From Bacteroidia bacterium (GTDB lineage Bacteria; Bacteroidota; Bacteroidia; Flavobacteriales; Flavobacteriaceae), in contig JAHHLF010000080.1 of NCBI GenBank assembly GCA_018679315.1, positions 1-39,647 of the forward strand: a stretch of DNA of 39,647 nt. The letters are read 5' to 3'. Positions 26,830 through 35,953 of this stretch are shown here, in pieces. A program made the translations under genes and the position numbers. Positions within the stretch are counted from its first letter, which is position 1. Each line of letters opens with the position of its first letter. Below the pieces are notes generated by a model that was not told the origin of the DNA, ran no database searches, and saw only the letters and a list, made by a program, of their open reading frames with translations.

Positions 26830-26857
26830 AAAAAGCCCTGTTACCAGGGCCTTTACT
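26828..26857 (-). terminator. Hairpin terminator between the SDR-like gene and rpsT
   Basis: GCCCTG-TTAC-CAGGGC is a perfect six-pair stem with a four-base loop. On the minus strand it is followed by a run of seven T, so it terminates rpsT; on the plus strand CTTTACTTTC follows, so it may also serve the SDR operon. Confidence 0.75.
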
Positions 26858-26875
26858 TTCTTCTCATAGACGTGC

Positions 26876-27127
26876 CTATAATGAGGCGACTTGCTTGGCG
26901 AGTTTGCCTTTCAAGTTGGAAGCCTTATTGGCATGAATAATATTGCGCTTAGCCAGTTTATCTATCATACTTACGACTTCGGGCAGCAATGATTCGGCTT
27001 TCTTTTTGTTGGTTTCCGCTCGTAATTTCCTAATAGCATTACGTGTGGTCTTGTGCTGATACCTGTTTCTCAGGCGCACTGCCTCATTTCTGCGAATCCT
27101 CTTTAATGCTGACTTATGATTGGCCAT
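26876..27127 (-). CDS. rpsT: 30S ribosomal protein S20
   Basis: 83 residues, highly basic, starting [21 protein letters not shown] as S20 proteins do, with the second helix [25 protein letters not shown]. It binds 16S rRNA in the small subunit. It lies 23 bases downstream of tRNA-Glu on the same strand with no separate promoter visible, so the two are probably one transcript processed at the tRNA end. A hairpin terminator follows. Confidence 0.96.
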   Translation of the reverse strand: MANHKSALKRIRRNEAVRLRNRYQHKTTRNAIRKLRAETNKKKAESLLPEVVSMIDKLAKRNIIHANKASNLKGKLAKQVASL

Positions 27128-27150
27128 GCTTCTATTTTATCTATTTTTTG

Positions 27151-27222
27151 TAGCCCGTAGGGGAATCGAACCCCTGTTACCAGGATGAAAACCTGGCGTC
27201 CTAACCCCTAGACGAACGGGCC
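27151..27222 (-). tRNA. tRNA-Glu (anticodon TTC)
   Basis: Reverse complement folds as a 72-base cloverleaf: acceptor GGCCCGT/ACGGGCT with a G-U first pair and discriminator A, anticodon arm CCAGG-TTTTCAT-CCTGG with TTC in the loop, and T arm AGGGG-TTCGATT-CCCCT. CCA is not encoded. It precedes rpsT on the same strand. Confidence 0.95.
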
Positions 27223-27245
27223 ATGGTTTGCTTTATAAGCGGTTG

Positions 27246-27275
27246 CAAAAATACAATTATTTTTTATTACTACAA
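27246..27275 (-). promoter_or_regulatory. Promoter of the tRNA-Glu - rpsT unit
   Basis: On the minus strand TTG (27273-27275) is followed by exactly 19 bases and then TATTTTTG (27246-27253), an ideal Bacteroidota -33/-7 pair. The mature tRNA begins 23 bases beyond the -7 box. This is the best promoter in the window. Confidence 0.7.
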
Positions 27276-27296
27276 CAGCCAGATTTAATTTTTAGA

Positions 27297-28772
27297 TCAA
27301 TAGGCTTTTGCGAATAAAACCCGCCTTTCCGAGGGTTTGCCGCTAACCATACAGCTACCCTTCCCTTCATATCCACTTAAGGGGATACAACGAATAGTAG
27401 CCATTGTCTCTTTCTTGATCTGTGCTTCTGTTTCGGCGGTGCCATCCCAATGTGCAGCTATAAATCCGCCATGTGCTTCCAGAACCTCTTTAAATTCATC
27501 ATAAGAATCTACACTTCTGATATTCTGATCGCGAAAAGATTCTGCTTTTTTATAAATAGATTCCTGGATCTCAGCCAACAGCTCCGTTATATGATCTACT
27601 GCCTTATCCATGTCAATACTCGCTTTCTCAAGTGTATCGCGACGGGCAATTTCCAAGGTACCCTGCTCCAGGTCTCGTTGACCTATAGCTATTCTGACCG
27701 GAACGCCTTTGAGTTCATATTCATTGAATTTGAAACCGGGTTTATGTGTATCCCGCTGATCAAATTTTACTGAAATGTCTTTGGATTTAAGCTCCTTTAG
27801 TAAGGGTTGTATCTTCTTACTGATGGCATCTAACTGCTCTATTCCTTTATAAATAGGCACAATAACTACCTGGATAGGTGCCAGTTTTGGAGGTAACACC
27901 AAACCATTGTCATCACTATGGGTCATAATGAGTGCCCCCATTAATCGAGTCGATACACCCCAGGATGTCGCCCACACATATTCTTGTTTTCCTTCTTTTG
28001 TGGCAAACTTTACGTCAAAGGCCTTGGCAAAATTCTGACCAAGAAAATGGGAAGTACCGGCCTGTAATGCCTTTCCATCCTGCATAAGTGCTTCAATGCA
28101 AAAAGTATCTTCTGCACCTGCGAAGCGTTCACTTTCTGTTTTAATGCCTTTTATCACAGGTACAGCCATATGGCCTTCGGCAAAATCCGCATAGATATTC
28201 AGGATCAATTCGGCTTCTTCAACCGCTTCCTGTCTTGTCGCATGGGCAGTATGTCCTTCCTGCCACAGAAATTCTGTTGTTCTGAGAAAGAGACGGGTAC
28301 GCATCTCCCATCGCACCACATTTGCCCACTGATTGATCAATAAAGGTAGATCTCTGTAGGATTGAACCCATTTGCGAAATGTATCCCAAATAATGGTTTC
28401 AGATGTGGGCCTGACGATAAGTTCTTCCTCTAGTCGGGCATCCTCATCGACGACTATACTCTTTCCATCATCAGAATTTTTTAATCGATAATGGGTAACA
28501 ACAGCACATTCCTTTGCAAAGCCTTCAACATGACTAGCTTCTTTACTTAAATAGGATTTGGGAATGAATAAGGGAAAATAGGCATTTTCATGCCCGGTTT
28601 CCTTAAACATTTTGTCTAATCCGGCTTGTATTTTTTCCCAGATCGCAAAACCGTATGGCTTGATGACCATACAACCCCGAACCCCGGACATTTCAGCAAG
28701 ATTGGCTTTTATTACGAGTTCATTATACCACTTGGAATAGTCCTCGCTTCGTTTCGTTAAATTTTTACCCAT
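27297..28772 (-). CDS. proS: Prolyl-tRNA synthetase (archaeal/eukaryote-like, ProS type 3)
   Basis: 491 residues. Class II motif 2 and 3 regions are seen: [15 protein letters not shown] and [31 protein letters not shown], then [14 protein letters not shown]. An anticodon-binding domain starting near residue 300 (VVIVPIYKG) and a C-terminal zinc-type extension ending in the final Tyr (VLFAKAY) follow. This short form without the bacterial editing insertion is the archaeal/eukaryote-like class found in Bacteroidota. It charges tRNA-Pro. Confidence 0.95.
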   Translation of the reverse strand: MGKNLTKRSEDYSKWYNELVIKANLAEMSGVRGCMVIKPYGFAIWEKIQAGLDKMFKETGHENAYFPLFIPKSYLSKEASHVEGFAKECAVVTHYRLKNSDDGKSIVVDEDARLEEELIVRPTSETIIWDTFRKWVQSYRDLPLLINQWANVVRWEMRTRLFLRTTEFLWQEGHTAHATRQEAVEEAELILNIYADFAEGHMAVPVIKGIKTESERFAGAEDTFCIEALMQDGKALQAGTSHFLGQNFAKAFDVKFATKEGKQEYVWATSWGVSTRLMGALIMTHSDDNGLVLPPKLAPIQVVIVPIYKGIEQLDAISKKIQPLLKELKSKDISVKFDQRDTHKPGFKFNEYELKGVPVRIAIGQRDLEQGTLEIARRDTLEKASIDMDKAVDHITELLAEIQESIYKKAESFRDQNIRSVDSYDEFKEVLEAHGGFIAAHWDGTAETEAQIKKETMATIRCIPLSGYEGKGSCMVSGKPSERRVLFAKAY

Positions 28773-28871
28773 TAATAAGACTTTGGCATAAAACTTGTGA
28801 CATACATTACAGAAAAAGTTGGGTAAAACTAACTAATTTTAATTGATGTTCAATATTCAAATTGCGATACG

Positions 28872-30248
28872 ATGATACAAGCACTACCCCAACCTAAACC
28901 CCTTAAAATCTTATGGGCCACATTGCTGGGCTCTTTTCTCGTTTCCTGCGGTTCCTACCAGCAGGCTTCTTATTATGATAATGATGGGATTTATACCAAA
29001 GGGGAAAAAAGGACAGTGGTAGAGCGCCCGACGCAACAAGTAGAAACCGTTGAGAAAGAAAGCGATGGTATTTACGGCGATTATTTTGGCCAACGCGCCG
29101 ATCAGATCGATGACATTATGGAGAACGAGATCTTTACGGATGTTGATGAATATTACGGCGGGGTTGAAAATGACAGCATTTTAGGTGAGCAGGAATACGC
29201 GGATATGGATAATGATTATGCCGGATTCGGCGGATGGGGCGATAATGCGAGTCGCGTTGAGATCAATGTATACCCGGACTATGGTTGGGGTGGATTCTAC
29301 GGATGGAACAGTCCTTTCTTTGGCGGCCTTGGATGGGGCGGCCTGTATGGAGGACTAGGCGGATGGTACAACCCTTGGTGGGGACCTAGATTTTACAGTC
29401 CCTGGTGGTATGGCGGTGGCTTTGGATGGGGTTACGCCGGATGGGGCTATGGCGGATGGGGCTATGGCGGATTTGGTTATCCCTTCTATGGATACGGAGG
29501 CTATGGATATGGTTATCATCCATACTACGGATACAATAACAGGTATTCCTATAATCGCAGCAGACGCGGATACTATAACTCTGGCTTAGCTTCAAACAGT
29601 TTAAGAGGCAGATCTAACACCGGCCTTAGTCGCGGAAACAGTAATGTTCGATACAGAAGCAATAGTGGGCGTTCGAATGCGAGTCGCTCCAGTACGGCTT
29701 CACGAACTTCAACTCGAAATAGAAGTAATGTAGCAGGGCGTTCTGCAGGCATAGATGGTATTGCACGAAACAGAGCGTATCGTTCCAGCCGAAGCACGCG
29801 TGCCTTGCCAAACTATAACAGAAGCAGCAGATCAAATCTCTACAATAGAAGCAGCAGATCAAATCAATATAACAGAAGTGCAACGCCGAGAAGCAGCACC
29901 TATCGCAGAGGAACTCAGAGTTCTTCCAATAGAAGCAGCTATCGGAGCACTACCCCACGTAGATCTGTCTATACCAGGCCTAACAATTCCTCGAGGAGTT
30001 CGGGATATAGAAGTCCGAGTCGCAGTTCCTCAAGGAATTCAGGATACCGATCGAGCCGAAGCGCTCCAAGAAGTTCCGGTTACCGCTCCAGCAGGAGTAG
30101 TCCTTCCAGAAGTTCAGGAGTTCGTTCTTCCAGCCGAGGTAGTTCAAGAAGTTCTGGTAGTATGAGAAGCTCCGGAAGAAGCGGTTCAAGATCTTCCGGT
30201 ATGAGCAGATCGTCGGGAAGTAGGGGTAGAAGCGGCGGCCGGCACTAA
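28872..30248 (+). CDS. Low-complexity Gly/Trp/Tyr- then Arg/Ser-rich lipoprotein
   Basis: 458 residues. A lipoprotein signal ends FLVSCGSY (Cys26). Residues about 30-130 are acidic, with repeated short YGDYFG and DEYYGG pieces. About 135-225 are extremely rich in Gly, Trp, Tyr and Phe (GGWGYGGF-like units), and about 230-458 are almost only Arg, Ser, Asn, Thr, Tyr and Gly with recurring SSRSSGYRS units. No enzyme domain is visible. Such proteins are widespread in Flavobacteriaceae, sometimes mis-annotated as vitellogenin-like. It lies 27 bases before an OMPP1-type porin gene, suggesting an envelope role. Sequence biases could support surface aggregation or binding of polyanions; that is speculation. 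Confidence 0.75.
   Translation: MIQALPQPKPLKILWATLLGSFLVSCGSYQQASYYDNDGIYTKGEKRTVVERPTQQVETVEKESDGIYGDYFGQRADQIDDIMENEIFTDVDEYYGGVENDSILGEQEYADMDNDYAGFGGWGDNASRVEINVYPDYGWGGFYGWNSPFFGGLGWGGLYGGLGGWYNPWWGPRFYSPWWYGGGFGWGYAGWGYGGWGYGGFGYPFYGYGGYGYGYHPYYGYNNRYSYNRSRRGYYNSGLASNSLRGRSNTGLSRGNSNVRYRSNSGRSNASRSSTASRTSTRNRSNVAGRSAGIDGIARNRAYRSSRSTRALPNYNRSSRSNLYNRSSRSNQYNRSATPRSSTYRRGTQSSSNRSSYRSTTPRRSVYTRPNNSSRSSGYRSPSRSSSRNSGYRSSRSAPRSSGYRSSRSSPSRSSGVRSSSRGSSRSSGSMRSSGRSGSRSSGMSRSSGSRGRSGGRH
29439..29468 (+). repeat. Tandem 15-base repeat inside the Gly/Trp-rich lipoprotein gene
   Basis: GGATGGGGCTATGGC occurs twice back to back (29439-29453, 29454-29468), coding GWGYG units. A further direct repeat AGAAGCAGCAGATCAAAT occurs at 29820-29837 and 29847-29864 in the Arg/Ser part. 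Both are in-frame, so expansion and contraction would keep the reading frame. Confidence 0.7.
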
Positions 30249-30275
30249 TTCCATCAAAACATAAAACAACACAAA

Positions 30276-31778
30276 ATGAAAAGGATCTTAACTTTCATAA
30301 TGGTATTGGCATGCGCAGTTGGAAGCGCACAAACAGCAAATGATGTCTTATTATTCAGCCTGGAAGATCAGCAGGGTACAGCTCGATTCCAGGGTATGAG
30401 TGGCGCTTTTGGTGCCCTGGGAGGCGATATGTCGGCCTTGAATATCAACCCGGCGAGTTCAGCTGTATTCAACAATTCTATTTTCTCTATCACAGGTACC
30501 CACTACGAAAAAGAGAATGCCACAACTTATGGTGGAGGATTCCGAAACATGGACGAAAACCGTGTAGAGCTAAATCAATTAGGCGGTGTATTCGTTTATA
30601 AAAATACGTCCGATTCCGAATGGAAAAAGATTGCTTTTGCCGTGAACTATGATATGGTACAACAATTCAATAATGAGATCGCGGTATCAGGTAACAGTGC
30701 AGAAGGCATAGATAATTACTTTCTTGCTTTTGCACAGGGAGTACCTTTCGGATCGATCCTGATACAAGGCAACGAACTCATTGAAGATGCCTATCTGGAT
30801 ATTGGTGCCAGTTCAGGTTTTGGCGCACAACAAGCCTTCCTTGGATATTACGGTGGCCTGCTAGATCCTACAGATATGGACGAAGCAACAAGCACTTATG
30901 TGCCTACAGCTCAATATAATTCAGTGAATCAGGAATACAGAGAGAGCACTTCTGGTTATAATAGTAAGTTCACGGTGAATTTTGCGGGACAGCATGAAGA
31001 GAATCTTTATGTTGGGGCCTCCTTAAATTTTCATACGATATTTTATGACAAGGCAACCTTCCTTGATGAAACCGGATATGAAGCTGCTTCGCCAGTGCAA
31101 AGCACAATCTTCGATAATCTCTTACATACGGAAGGTTCCGGTTTTTCTTTCCAGTTGGGTGCAATTGCCAAGGTAAACGAAAACATACGCCTTGGAGGAA
31201 GTTATCAGTCTCCTACATGGTATCGTCTGACGGACGATACGGCACAGCGGATAGATAGCGACCTGGCTGATGACGATATTGGATTTATCGATTTTAATAT
31301 CATTAACCTATTTGAAGAATATAAGATCAAAGTACCAGCCAAATACACCGGAAGTGTTGCATTGGTCTTTGGCCGCGACGGATTGCTAAGCTTTGATTAT
31401 TCCTATCAGGATATGGCAAATGCAGAACTTCAGCCTACTTCCGACCCTTCATTTTCAATTGTGAATGATCAGATCGCAAACAACTTTGGGGATATAAATA
31501 CTTTTCGCATCGGAGCGGAATACCGTATAGATGAAGTAAGCCTTAGAGGTGGATATCGTATGGAAGAAAGTCCGTATGTGGATGGAAATACAGTGGGAGA
31601 TCTTACAGGTTATTCCCTTGGATTGGGGTATTCTTTTGGTGGAAGCCGCTTAGATATAGCCTTTAATCAGTCTGAAAGGGATATCAATATGCCCTTATAC
31701 GATGTAGGAATAAACACCCGGGCATTTAGAAACCTGGAAAATACGCAAGTTGCACTTACGTACACGTTGAACTTTTAG
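30276..31778 (+). CDS. OMPP1/FadL/TodX-family outer membrane protein
   Basis: 500 residues with a cleavable signal peptide (MKRILTFIMVLACAVGSAQ). The mature N terminus reads RFQGMSGAFGALGGDMSALNINPASSAVF, the family's plug region, followed by alternating amphipathic strands to a C-terminal LTYTLNF ending in Phe, as outer-membrane barrels do. Family members take up hydrophobic substrates such as long-chain fatty acids or aromatic compounds. The substrate here is not known. It follows the low-complexity lipoprotein after 27 bases. It overlaps the convergent T9SS gene by four bases. Confidence 0.88.
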   Translation: MKRILTFIMVLACAVGSAQTANDVLLFSLEDQQGTARFQGMSGAFGALGGDMSALNINPASSAVFNNSIFSITGTHYEKENATTYGGGFRNMDENRVELNQLGGVFVYKNTSDSEWKKIAFAVNYDMVQQFNNEIAVSGNSAEGIDNYFLAFAQGVPFGSILIQGNELIEDAYLDIGASSGFGAQQAFLGYYGGLLDPTDMDEATSTYVPTAQYNSVNQEYRESTSGYNSKFTVNFAGQHEENLYVGASLNFHTIFYDKATFLDETGYEAASPVQSTIFDNLLHTEGSGFSFQLGAIAKVNENIRLGGSYQSPTWYRLTDDTAQRIDSDLADDDIGFIDFNIINLFEEYKIKVPAKYTGSVALVFGRDGLLSFDYSYQDMANAELQPTSDPSFSIVNDQIANNFGDINTFRIGAEYRIDEVSLRGGYRMEESPYVDGNTVGDLTGYSLGLGYSFGGSRLDIAFNQSERDINMPLYDVGINTRAFRNLENTQVALTYTLNF

Positions 31779-33187
31779 CGTTTTAAACTGAAATGACTAC
31801 GGATGGTGTTGGCTACTACAACGCCTTCTTCATCCCTGGAATATTCAAGTCGGAACCAGTAATCAGAAGATGGCATAGGTCGTCCGTTGAAGGTACCGTC
31901 CCAGCCGAGTGTTACCTCATCTAATTGCTTTAGCAATTTCCCGTATCGGTCGAAAATAAAGACAACCGGATTTGTCAGGGTTTCTATGCCCAAGACATTC
32001 CAGTCATCATGGATCCCATCCCCATTCGGGGTAAAGAATTTTGGATAGCCCACAACAAGGAAGGGAATAGGTTCTGTTGTACCACATCCATTCTTATCGT
32101 TAATGACAAGGGTGTTTTCACCCGGGGGGACATCTACGAATATTGGGGAATCCTGAAAAGGACCGTTATTGATAGAATATTCATAACTACCTGTGCCCTG
32201 AACAAAGACTTCAATAATATTCCGGTCCGACAGATCTTCAAGAACATCGATCCGATCAAGGACAGGTATCCCATAAAAAGTGATCAGGATATCATCCGTT
32301 ATGACGGTAGCTAATGTCGTTTCAATAGAGACAAAATAGCGTCCGGAATTGGGGCTTGTAACCGTATATGTAGTTTCTGCCGCTCCTGAGGCCAATATCT
32401 GATCAACAACACCGTCATCTTCATAATCCACAGACCAGGTAACGTTGGCAATGTCGGGTCCTGCAGGGGAATTCAATGCACTCAAAACGATATCCGGATC
32501 TCCTTCACAGGCAATAATGTCCAGGCCAAGGAACTCGTCCCGTAGTGTACAATCCAGGGCAGTGTCCTGGTCGGCATCAACCGAGGTGCCGGTAAATGTC
32601 AAAATGTAGGATTCAGGATCTCCGTCGAAATTTGTATTAAAATTGTTGATGAGCAGATAGTATATTTCACCGGCCTGTACGTCTAGCCATTCGTCATAGG
32701 TATTCTGACTCCCCACTAAGGGTGGCGCACCGGCCTGTCCATTTTCCGGGTTGACTCCTATTCCGGTAAATCGGGTAGTATTCACTTCATAGTTGCAGCG
32801 AATTGGTTGGGCCGTGCCATTGCTGATGCCAGCGCAATCCGAATCAGGACCGTATAAGGCAAAATCCCATTCTGCTGTAATTGTCATACCGGTTGAGGGA
32901 AGAGCCTCTATGTCAAATCCGATCTGACCGTCTGTTCCTGCCCGAAATACGAACCAGGAGGTGTTATTCTCAATATTGGCAGAACTTACGCTCCCTTTTT
33001 CTAAACAACCTGATTGGCGGATCACATCGGGATCAAAATCATCGATATCGCCCCCTCCATCTGCAATTCCAACGATAGGTGCATCGGCACAAACAGGAAT
33101 AGCAGTACGGCAATCAGGTGCATTTTGTGCACTAGCGACCGTTGTAAAAAAGAAAATAATACTAAGGGATAAGATTAGCAGGCGCAT
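31775..33187 (-). CDS. T9SS type B sorting domain-containing secreted protein
   Basis: The track begins at a TTG at 33205; the ATG at 33187 gives a proper signal peptide MRLLILSLSIIFFF..ASAQ and 470 residues. An N-terminal domain starting DCRTAIPVCADAPI holds a PPC-like beta-sandwich with WFVFRAGTDGQIGFDI and a closing YYLLINNFN. Then come Ig-like segments, and the C-terminal gliding-motility-type sorting domain with FFTPNGDGIHDDW, VFIFDRYGKLLKQL, GWDGTFNGRPMPSSDYWF and a terminal Arg. It is exported by Sec, then T9SS, and should be surface-bound or released. The ligand is unknown. It is a paralogue of the next gene. Confidence 0.88.
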   Translation of the reverse strand: MRLLILSLSIIFFFTTVASAQNAPDCRTAIPVCADAPIVGIADGGGDIDDFDPDVIRQSGCLEKGSVSSANIENNTSWFVFRAGTDGQIGFDIEALPSTGMTITAEWDFALYGPDSDCAGISNGTAQPIRCNYEVNTTRFTGIGVNPENGQAGAPPLVGSQNTYDEWLDVQAGEIYYLLINNFNTNFDGDPESYILTFTGTSVDADQDTALDCTLRDEFLGLDIIACEGDPDIVLSALNSPAGPDIANVTWSVDYEDDGVVDQILASGAAETTYTVTSPNSGRYFVSIETTLATVITDDILITFYGIPVLDRIDVLEDLSDRNIIEVFVQGTGSYEYSINNGPFQDSPIFVDVPPGENTLVINDKNGCGTTEPIPFLVVGYPKFFTPNGDGIHDDWNVLGIETLTNPVVFIFDRYGKLLKQLDEVTLGWDGTFNGRPMPSSDYWFRLEYSRDEEGVVVANTIRSHFSLKR

Positions 33188-33317
33188 TCTGAGTGGGGCT
33201 AACAACTATGGTTTTTCTAGAGTATAACTACGGCAGGCCTTATTTAGTATGCAGAAAATTGAGTTTTCGGACTATTATTCGATGAACCGCACCTATCGAA
33301 AATTAGCATGTTGGTTA

Positions 33318-35123
33318 TCAGCGTCTTAGCGCAAAGTGGTTATTTATGTAGGCAGCTTCTACACGTTGTCCTTGAACATCCATATAAGAAAGTTTGAACC
33401 AGTAGTCTGTCGAAGGTAATTCACGCCCGTTAAATGTGCCGTCCCATCCAACACTTTGCATGTCTAACTCCTTGATAAACATCCCATAGCGATTAAAAAT
33501 ATGGACGATCGGTTCCTGAAGGCTTTCAAGGCCTTCAATATGCCAGAAATCATTCGCCCCATCTCCATTAGGCGTAAAGAATTTTGGAAATCCAACTACA
33601 GTGATCTCTGCTGAAACAGAGCCGCATCCCTTTGGGTCGTTTATGGTAACCGTATGCAGGCCGGGGGCAACATTTGAGAATATATTGGAGGCTTGTATCG
33701 GGCCATTATCCAATTGATATTCATAGGGTACATCCAATTCTGTTAGTACCTGAATTGTGTTATTCTTTTGAAGATCTTCTACGATCACCTCATCTATGCG
33801 GGGCGCCAGTGAGATAGTTACACTAACTGTTTTAGTGATAGAACAATCAACCCCATTGCCCGAGTTTGTAACTGTAAGGGTATATTCTCCGTCCTGGCTG
33901 ACAAATATACTGGAGGTGTTTTCACCTGTACTCCACATATAGTCGTACTGTCCTATACCAGATATTTCGCCTATTTCAACACCAGTGGTCGATTCGCAGA
34001 TATACACATCAGTTTCAATATCCAGTTCCGGTGTTTGTACAACGGTCAGATCAAAGGATTGAGAGGCATCAAAGCAAGCCGGGTTTTCTTGCGAGCTGAT
34101 CCTGGCGAAAATTGTTACCGATCCTGCAGAAGGGGAATACAAGGCAGGAAGGGGATTAATTCCCAGCTGTGCATCAGTTGCATCCTCGTGATAGGTGACC
34201 ACAAAATCAGATGGATCCTGACTTCCCAGGACTTCAGCGTTTTTTACTTCCAGGTTATACGTTTCCAATCCTGAACAACTTACAGCATCAGTCATAGCTT
34301 GTGCTGTAGGTGCAGGGCTAAAAAATACCTGTACATCACTGATGAGATTATTTTGCGTTGTCCGGATCACCTCAACCCTGTACAAGGCAGAAGTTGTGAC
34401 GTTTAATGCGGGGTTCGTTTCCCCTGGAAGAAGCTGAAATCCGCTTCCTGTATCGGAATACCAGGTGTAGCTAAGCACATCAGTTGTCGTTGCATCCAAG
34501 ACAATGGGATCTCCCTCACATGCTGCTAAAGGGGGACCTAATAAGTTGCTGATTATAGAGCAATCCAATGCATCGTAGGGGTTTGTCACAAATATCTCAC
34601 CTGAAAATTGAATCGAGAATCCCGAGTTAGTATTGCTGAAATTATTGATCAGCAGGTAATAATCTTCTCCCGGACTTACATCTAACCAATCTTCGTATAA
34701 AAAAGTATCTGCATTGCCATTTGGATCTTCGCCCACGCCCATAAATGTCTCCATATCGCGATTATCAAAAAAGTTGCATCGCACCGGATCTCCCAGATTA
34801 TTGCAGTCATTAGTTTGGTACAAGGCAAAATCCCAATCCTCAGAGGAATCAAAGCCAATATTGAAACCCAATTGTCCGCTGGCGCCGGTTCTGAATCGGT
34901 ACCAGGCAGAATTAGACTCAATAGCTCCTGTGATCGTAGGTTCAAGGCATCCACTCGCTGAAGCGCCATTAAAATCGTCAATCCCATAGCCCATAGTTCC
35001 ACTATTCACCGGCGTATTGTTACAGATCGGGATTGCATTTACACAATCCGCTGATATCTGTGCAAAAAGAGTCGGGGACACGAATACGAATAAAAACCAA
35101 AAAAAGAGGGTTTTCCACCTCAT
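33318..35123 (-). CDS. T9SS type B sorting domain-containing secreted protein, paralogue
   Basis: 601 residues with signal peptide MRWKTLFFWFLFVFVSPTLFAQ. Domain order: the same DCVNAIPICNNTP start and PPC-like domain (WYRFRTGASGQLGFNI, YYLLINNFS), an Ig-like YTWYSDTGSGF segment, a beta repeat with FDASQSFDLTVV, a PKD-like YMWSTGENTSSIFVSQDGEYTLTV, and the type B sorting domain (FFTPNGDGANDFW to the terminal Arg). It carries one or two more Ig/PKD-like modules than its neighbour. The tandem layout, 130 bases apart on one strand, points to a duplication. An adhesin role in surface attachment or gliding is likely but inferred. Confidence 0.88.
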   Translation of the reverse strand: MRWKTLFFWFLFVFVSPTLFAQISADCVNAIPICNNTPVNSGTMGYGIDDFNGASASGCLEPTITGAIESNSAWYRFRTGASGQLGFNIGFDSSEDWDFALYQTNDCNNLGDPVRCNFFDNRDMETFMGVGEDPNGNADTFLYEDWLDVSPGEDYYLLINNFSNTNSGFSIQFSGEIFVTNPYDALDCSIISNLLGPPLAACEGDPIVLDATTTDVLSYTWYSDTGSGFQLLPGETNPALNVTTSALYRVEVIRTTQNNLISDVQVFFSPAPTAQAMTDAVSCSGLETYNLEVKNAEVLGSQDPSDFVVTYHEDATDAQLGINPLPALYSPSAGSVTIFARISSQENPACFDASQSFDLTVVQTPELDIETDVYICESTTGVEIGEISGIGQYDYMWSTGENTSSIFVSQDGEYTLTVTNSGNGVDCSITKTVSVTISLAPRIDEVIVEDLQKNNTIQVLTELDVPYEYQLDNGPIQASNIFSNVAPGLHTVTINDPKGCGSVSAEITVVGFPKFFTPNGDGANDFWHIEGLESLQEPIVHIFNRYGMFIKELDMQSVGWDGTFNGRELPSTDYWFKLSYMDVQGQRVEAAYINNHFALRR

Positions 35124-35162
35124 GTCTAGAAAGGGCTTTGCATTATATAAAAATATGGCTAA

Positions 35163-35175
35163 GGTGTACTACACC
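35163..35175. promoter_or_regulatory. Perfect palindrome GGTGTA-C-TACACC, candidate operator
   Basis: A 6+1+6 perfect inverted repeat in the 136-base spacer between the second T9SS gene (ATG at 35123) and folE (ATG at 35260). It is GC-balanced in an otherwise AT-rich spacer, so less likely by chance than the AT palindromes elsewhere. The factor is unknown. Confidence 0.4.
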
Positions 35176-35228
35176 CTAAATAATGTTGTGTATGCCCGTA
35201 AACACGATATAAAGTGCCATTTTATGTA

Positions 35229-35236
35229 TATCTTTG
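35229..35236 (+). promoter_or_regulatory. -7 box upstream of folE
   Basis: TATCTTTG matches TAnnTTTG 23 bases before the folE ATG. No TTG lies at 17-23 bases upstream. Confidence 0.35.
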
Positions 35237-35259
35237 CTCTTCTTTAAAGACTATTTTTA

Positions 35260-35940
35260 ATGAAATTTGACCCCGATTTAGAAGCACATTTAGATGCCCT
35301 CGGAAATGATCATGTATCGGCCTCGGAAACGACTCCTATACGGCCGGATGCCTTTGTATTGAGTGATGATGAAAAAATAGACCGGATAAGGGAAAATATC
35401 AGGGAAATAATGCTTACCCTGGGTATGGATCTGGAAGATGATAGTTTGAAGGGAACTCCCCAACGTGTGGCCAAGATGTATGTGAAAGAGATCTTTGGTG
35501 GCTTGCATCCAAAAAGACAGCCAAAACCATCTACTTTTAAGAATAAATACAAATACGGCGAAATGCTGGTAGAAAAGAATATTACTGTCTATTCTACCTG
35601 CGAACACCATTTACTACCTATAGTTGGAAAGGCGCATATTGCCTATTTGTCCAGCGGAACTGTTATTGGTCTTTCGAAAATGAACAGAATAGTGGATTAT
35701 TACGCAAAACGTCCTCAGGTTCAGGAACGAATGAATATACAGATCGTCAAGGAACTGCAAAAAGCCCTGAATACGGAAGATGTAGCCTGTGTGATCGATG
35801 CAAAACACTTGTGTGTGAACTCCAGGGGCATCAAAGATGTAGATAGCAGTACCGTTACAGCAGAGTATGGCGGTAAATTCAAAGAGGAATCGGTCAGAAG
35901 GGAATTTCTGGACTATATTAAACTGGAAACGAATTTCTAA
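35260..35940 (+). CDS. folE: GTP cyclohydrolase I
   Basis: 226 residues. The zinc-binding and catalytic blocks are present: [18 protein letters not shown] (Cys and His ligands), [20 protein letters not shown], and the second zinc Cys in [14 protein letters not shown]. It converts GTP to dihydroneopterin triphosphate, the first step of folate and pterin synthesis. The first 45 residues are a variable acidic extension. cysS starts 13 bases after its stop, so both are likely on one transcript. folP lies elsewhere in this window in a different operon. Confidence 0.96.
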   Translation: MKFDPDLEAHLDALGNDHVSASETTPIRPDAFVLSDDEKIDRIRENIREIMLTLGMDLEDDSLKGTPQRVAKMYVKEIFGGLHPKRQPKPSTFKNKYKYGEMLVEKNITVYSTCEHHLLPIVGKAHIAYLSSGTVIGLSKMNRIVDYYAKRPQVQERMNIQIVKELQKALNTEDVACVIDAKHLCVNSRGIKDVDSSTVTAEYGGKFKEESVRREFLDYIKLETNF

Positions 35941-35953
35941 TACCAGCCGATCT

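Noticed and set aside
29755-30165. 136-residue plus-strand ORF in another frame of the Arg/Ser-rich gene
   Set aside because: A product of the repetitive AGA/AGC codon pattern; the low-complexity lipoprotein in the main frame has a lipobox and matches a known flavobacterial protein type.
29439-30240. Short direct repeats as a possible CRISPR or minisatellite element
   Set aside because: Repeats are in-frame coding units without regular spacers; they encode GWGYG and SRSS units.
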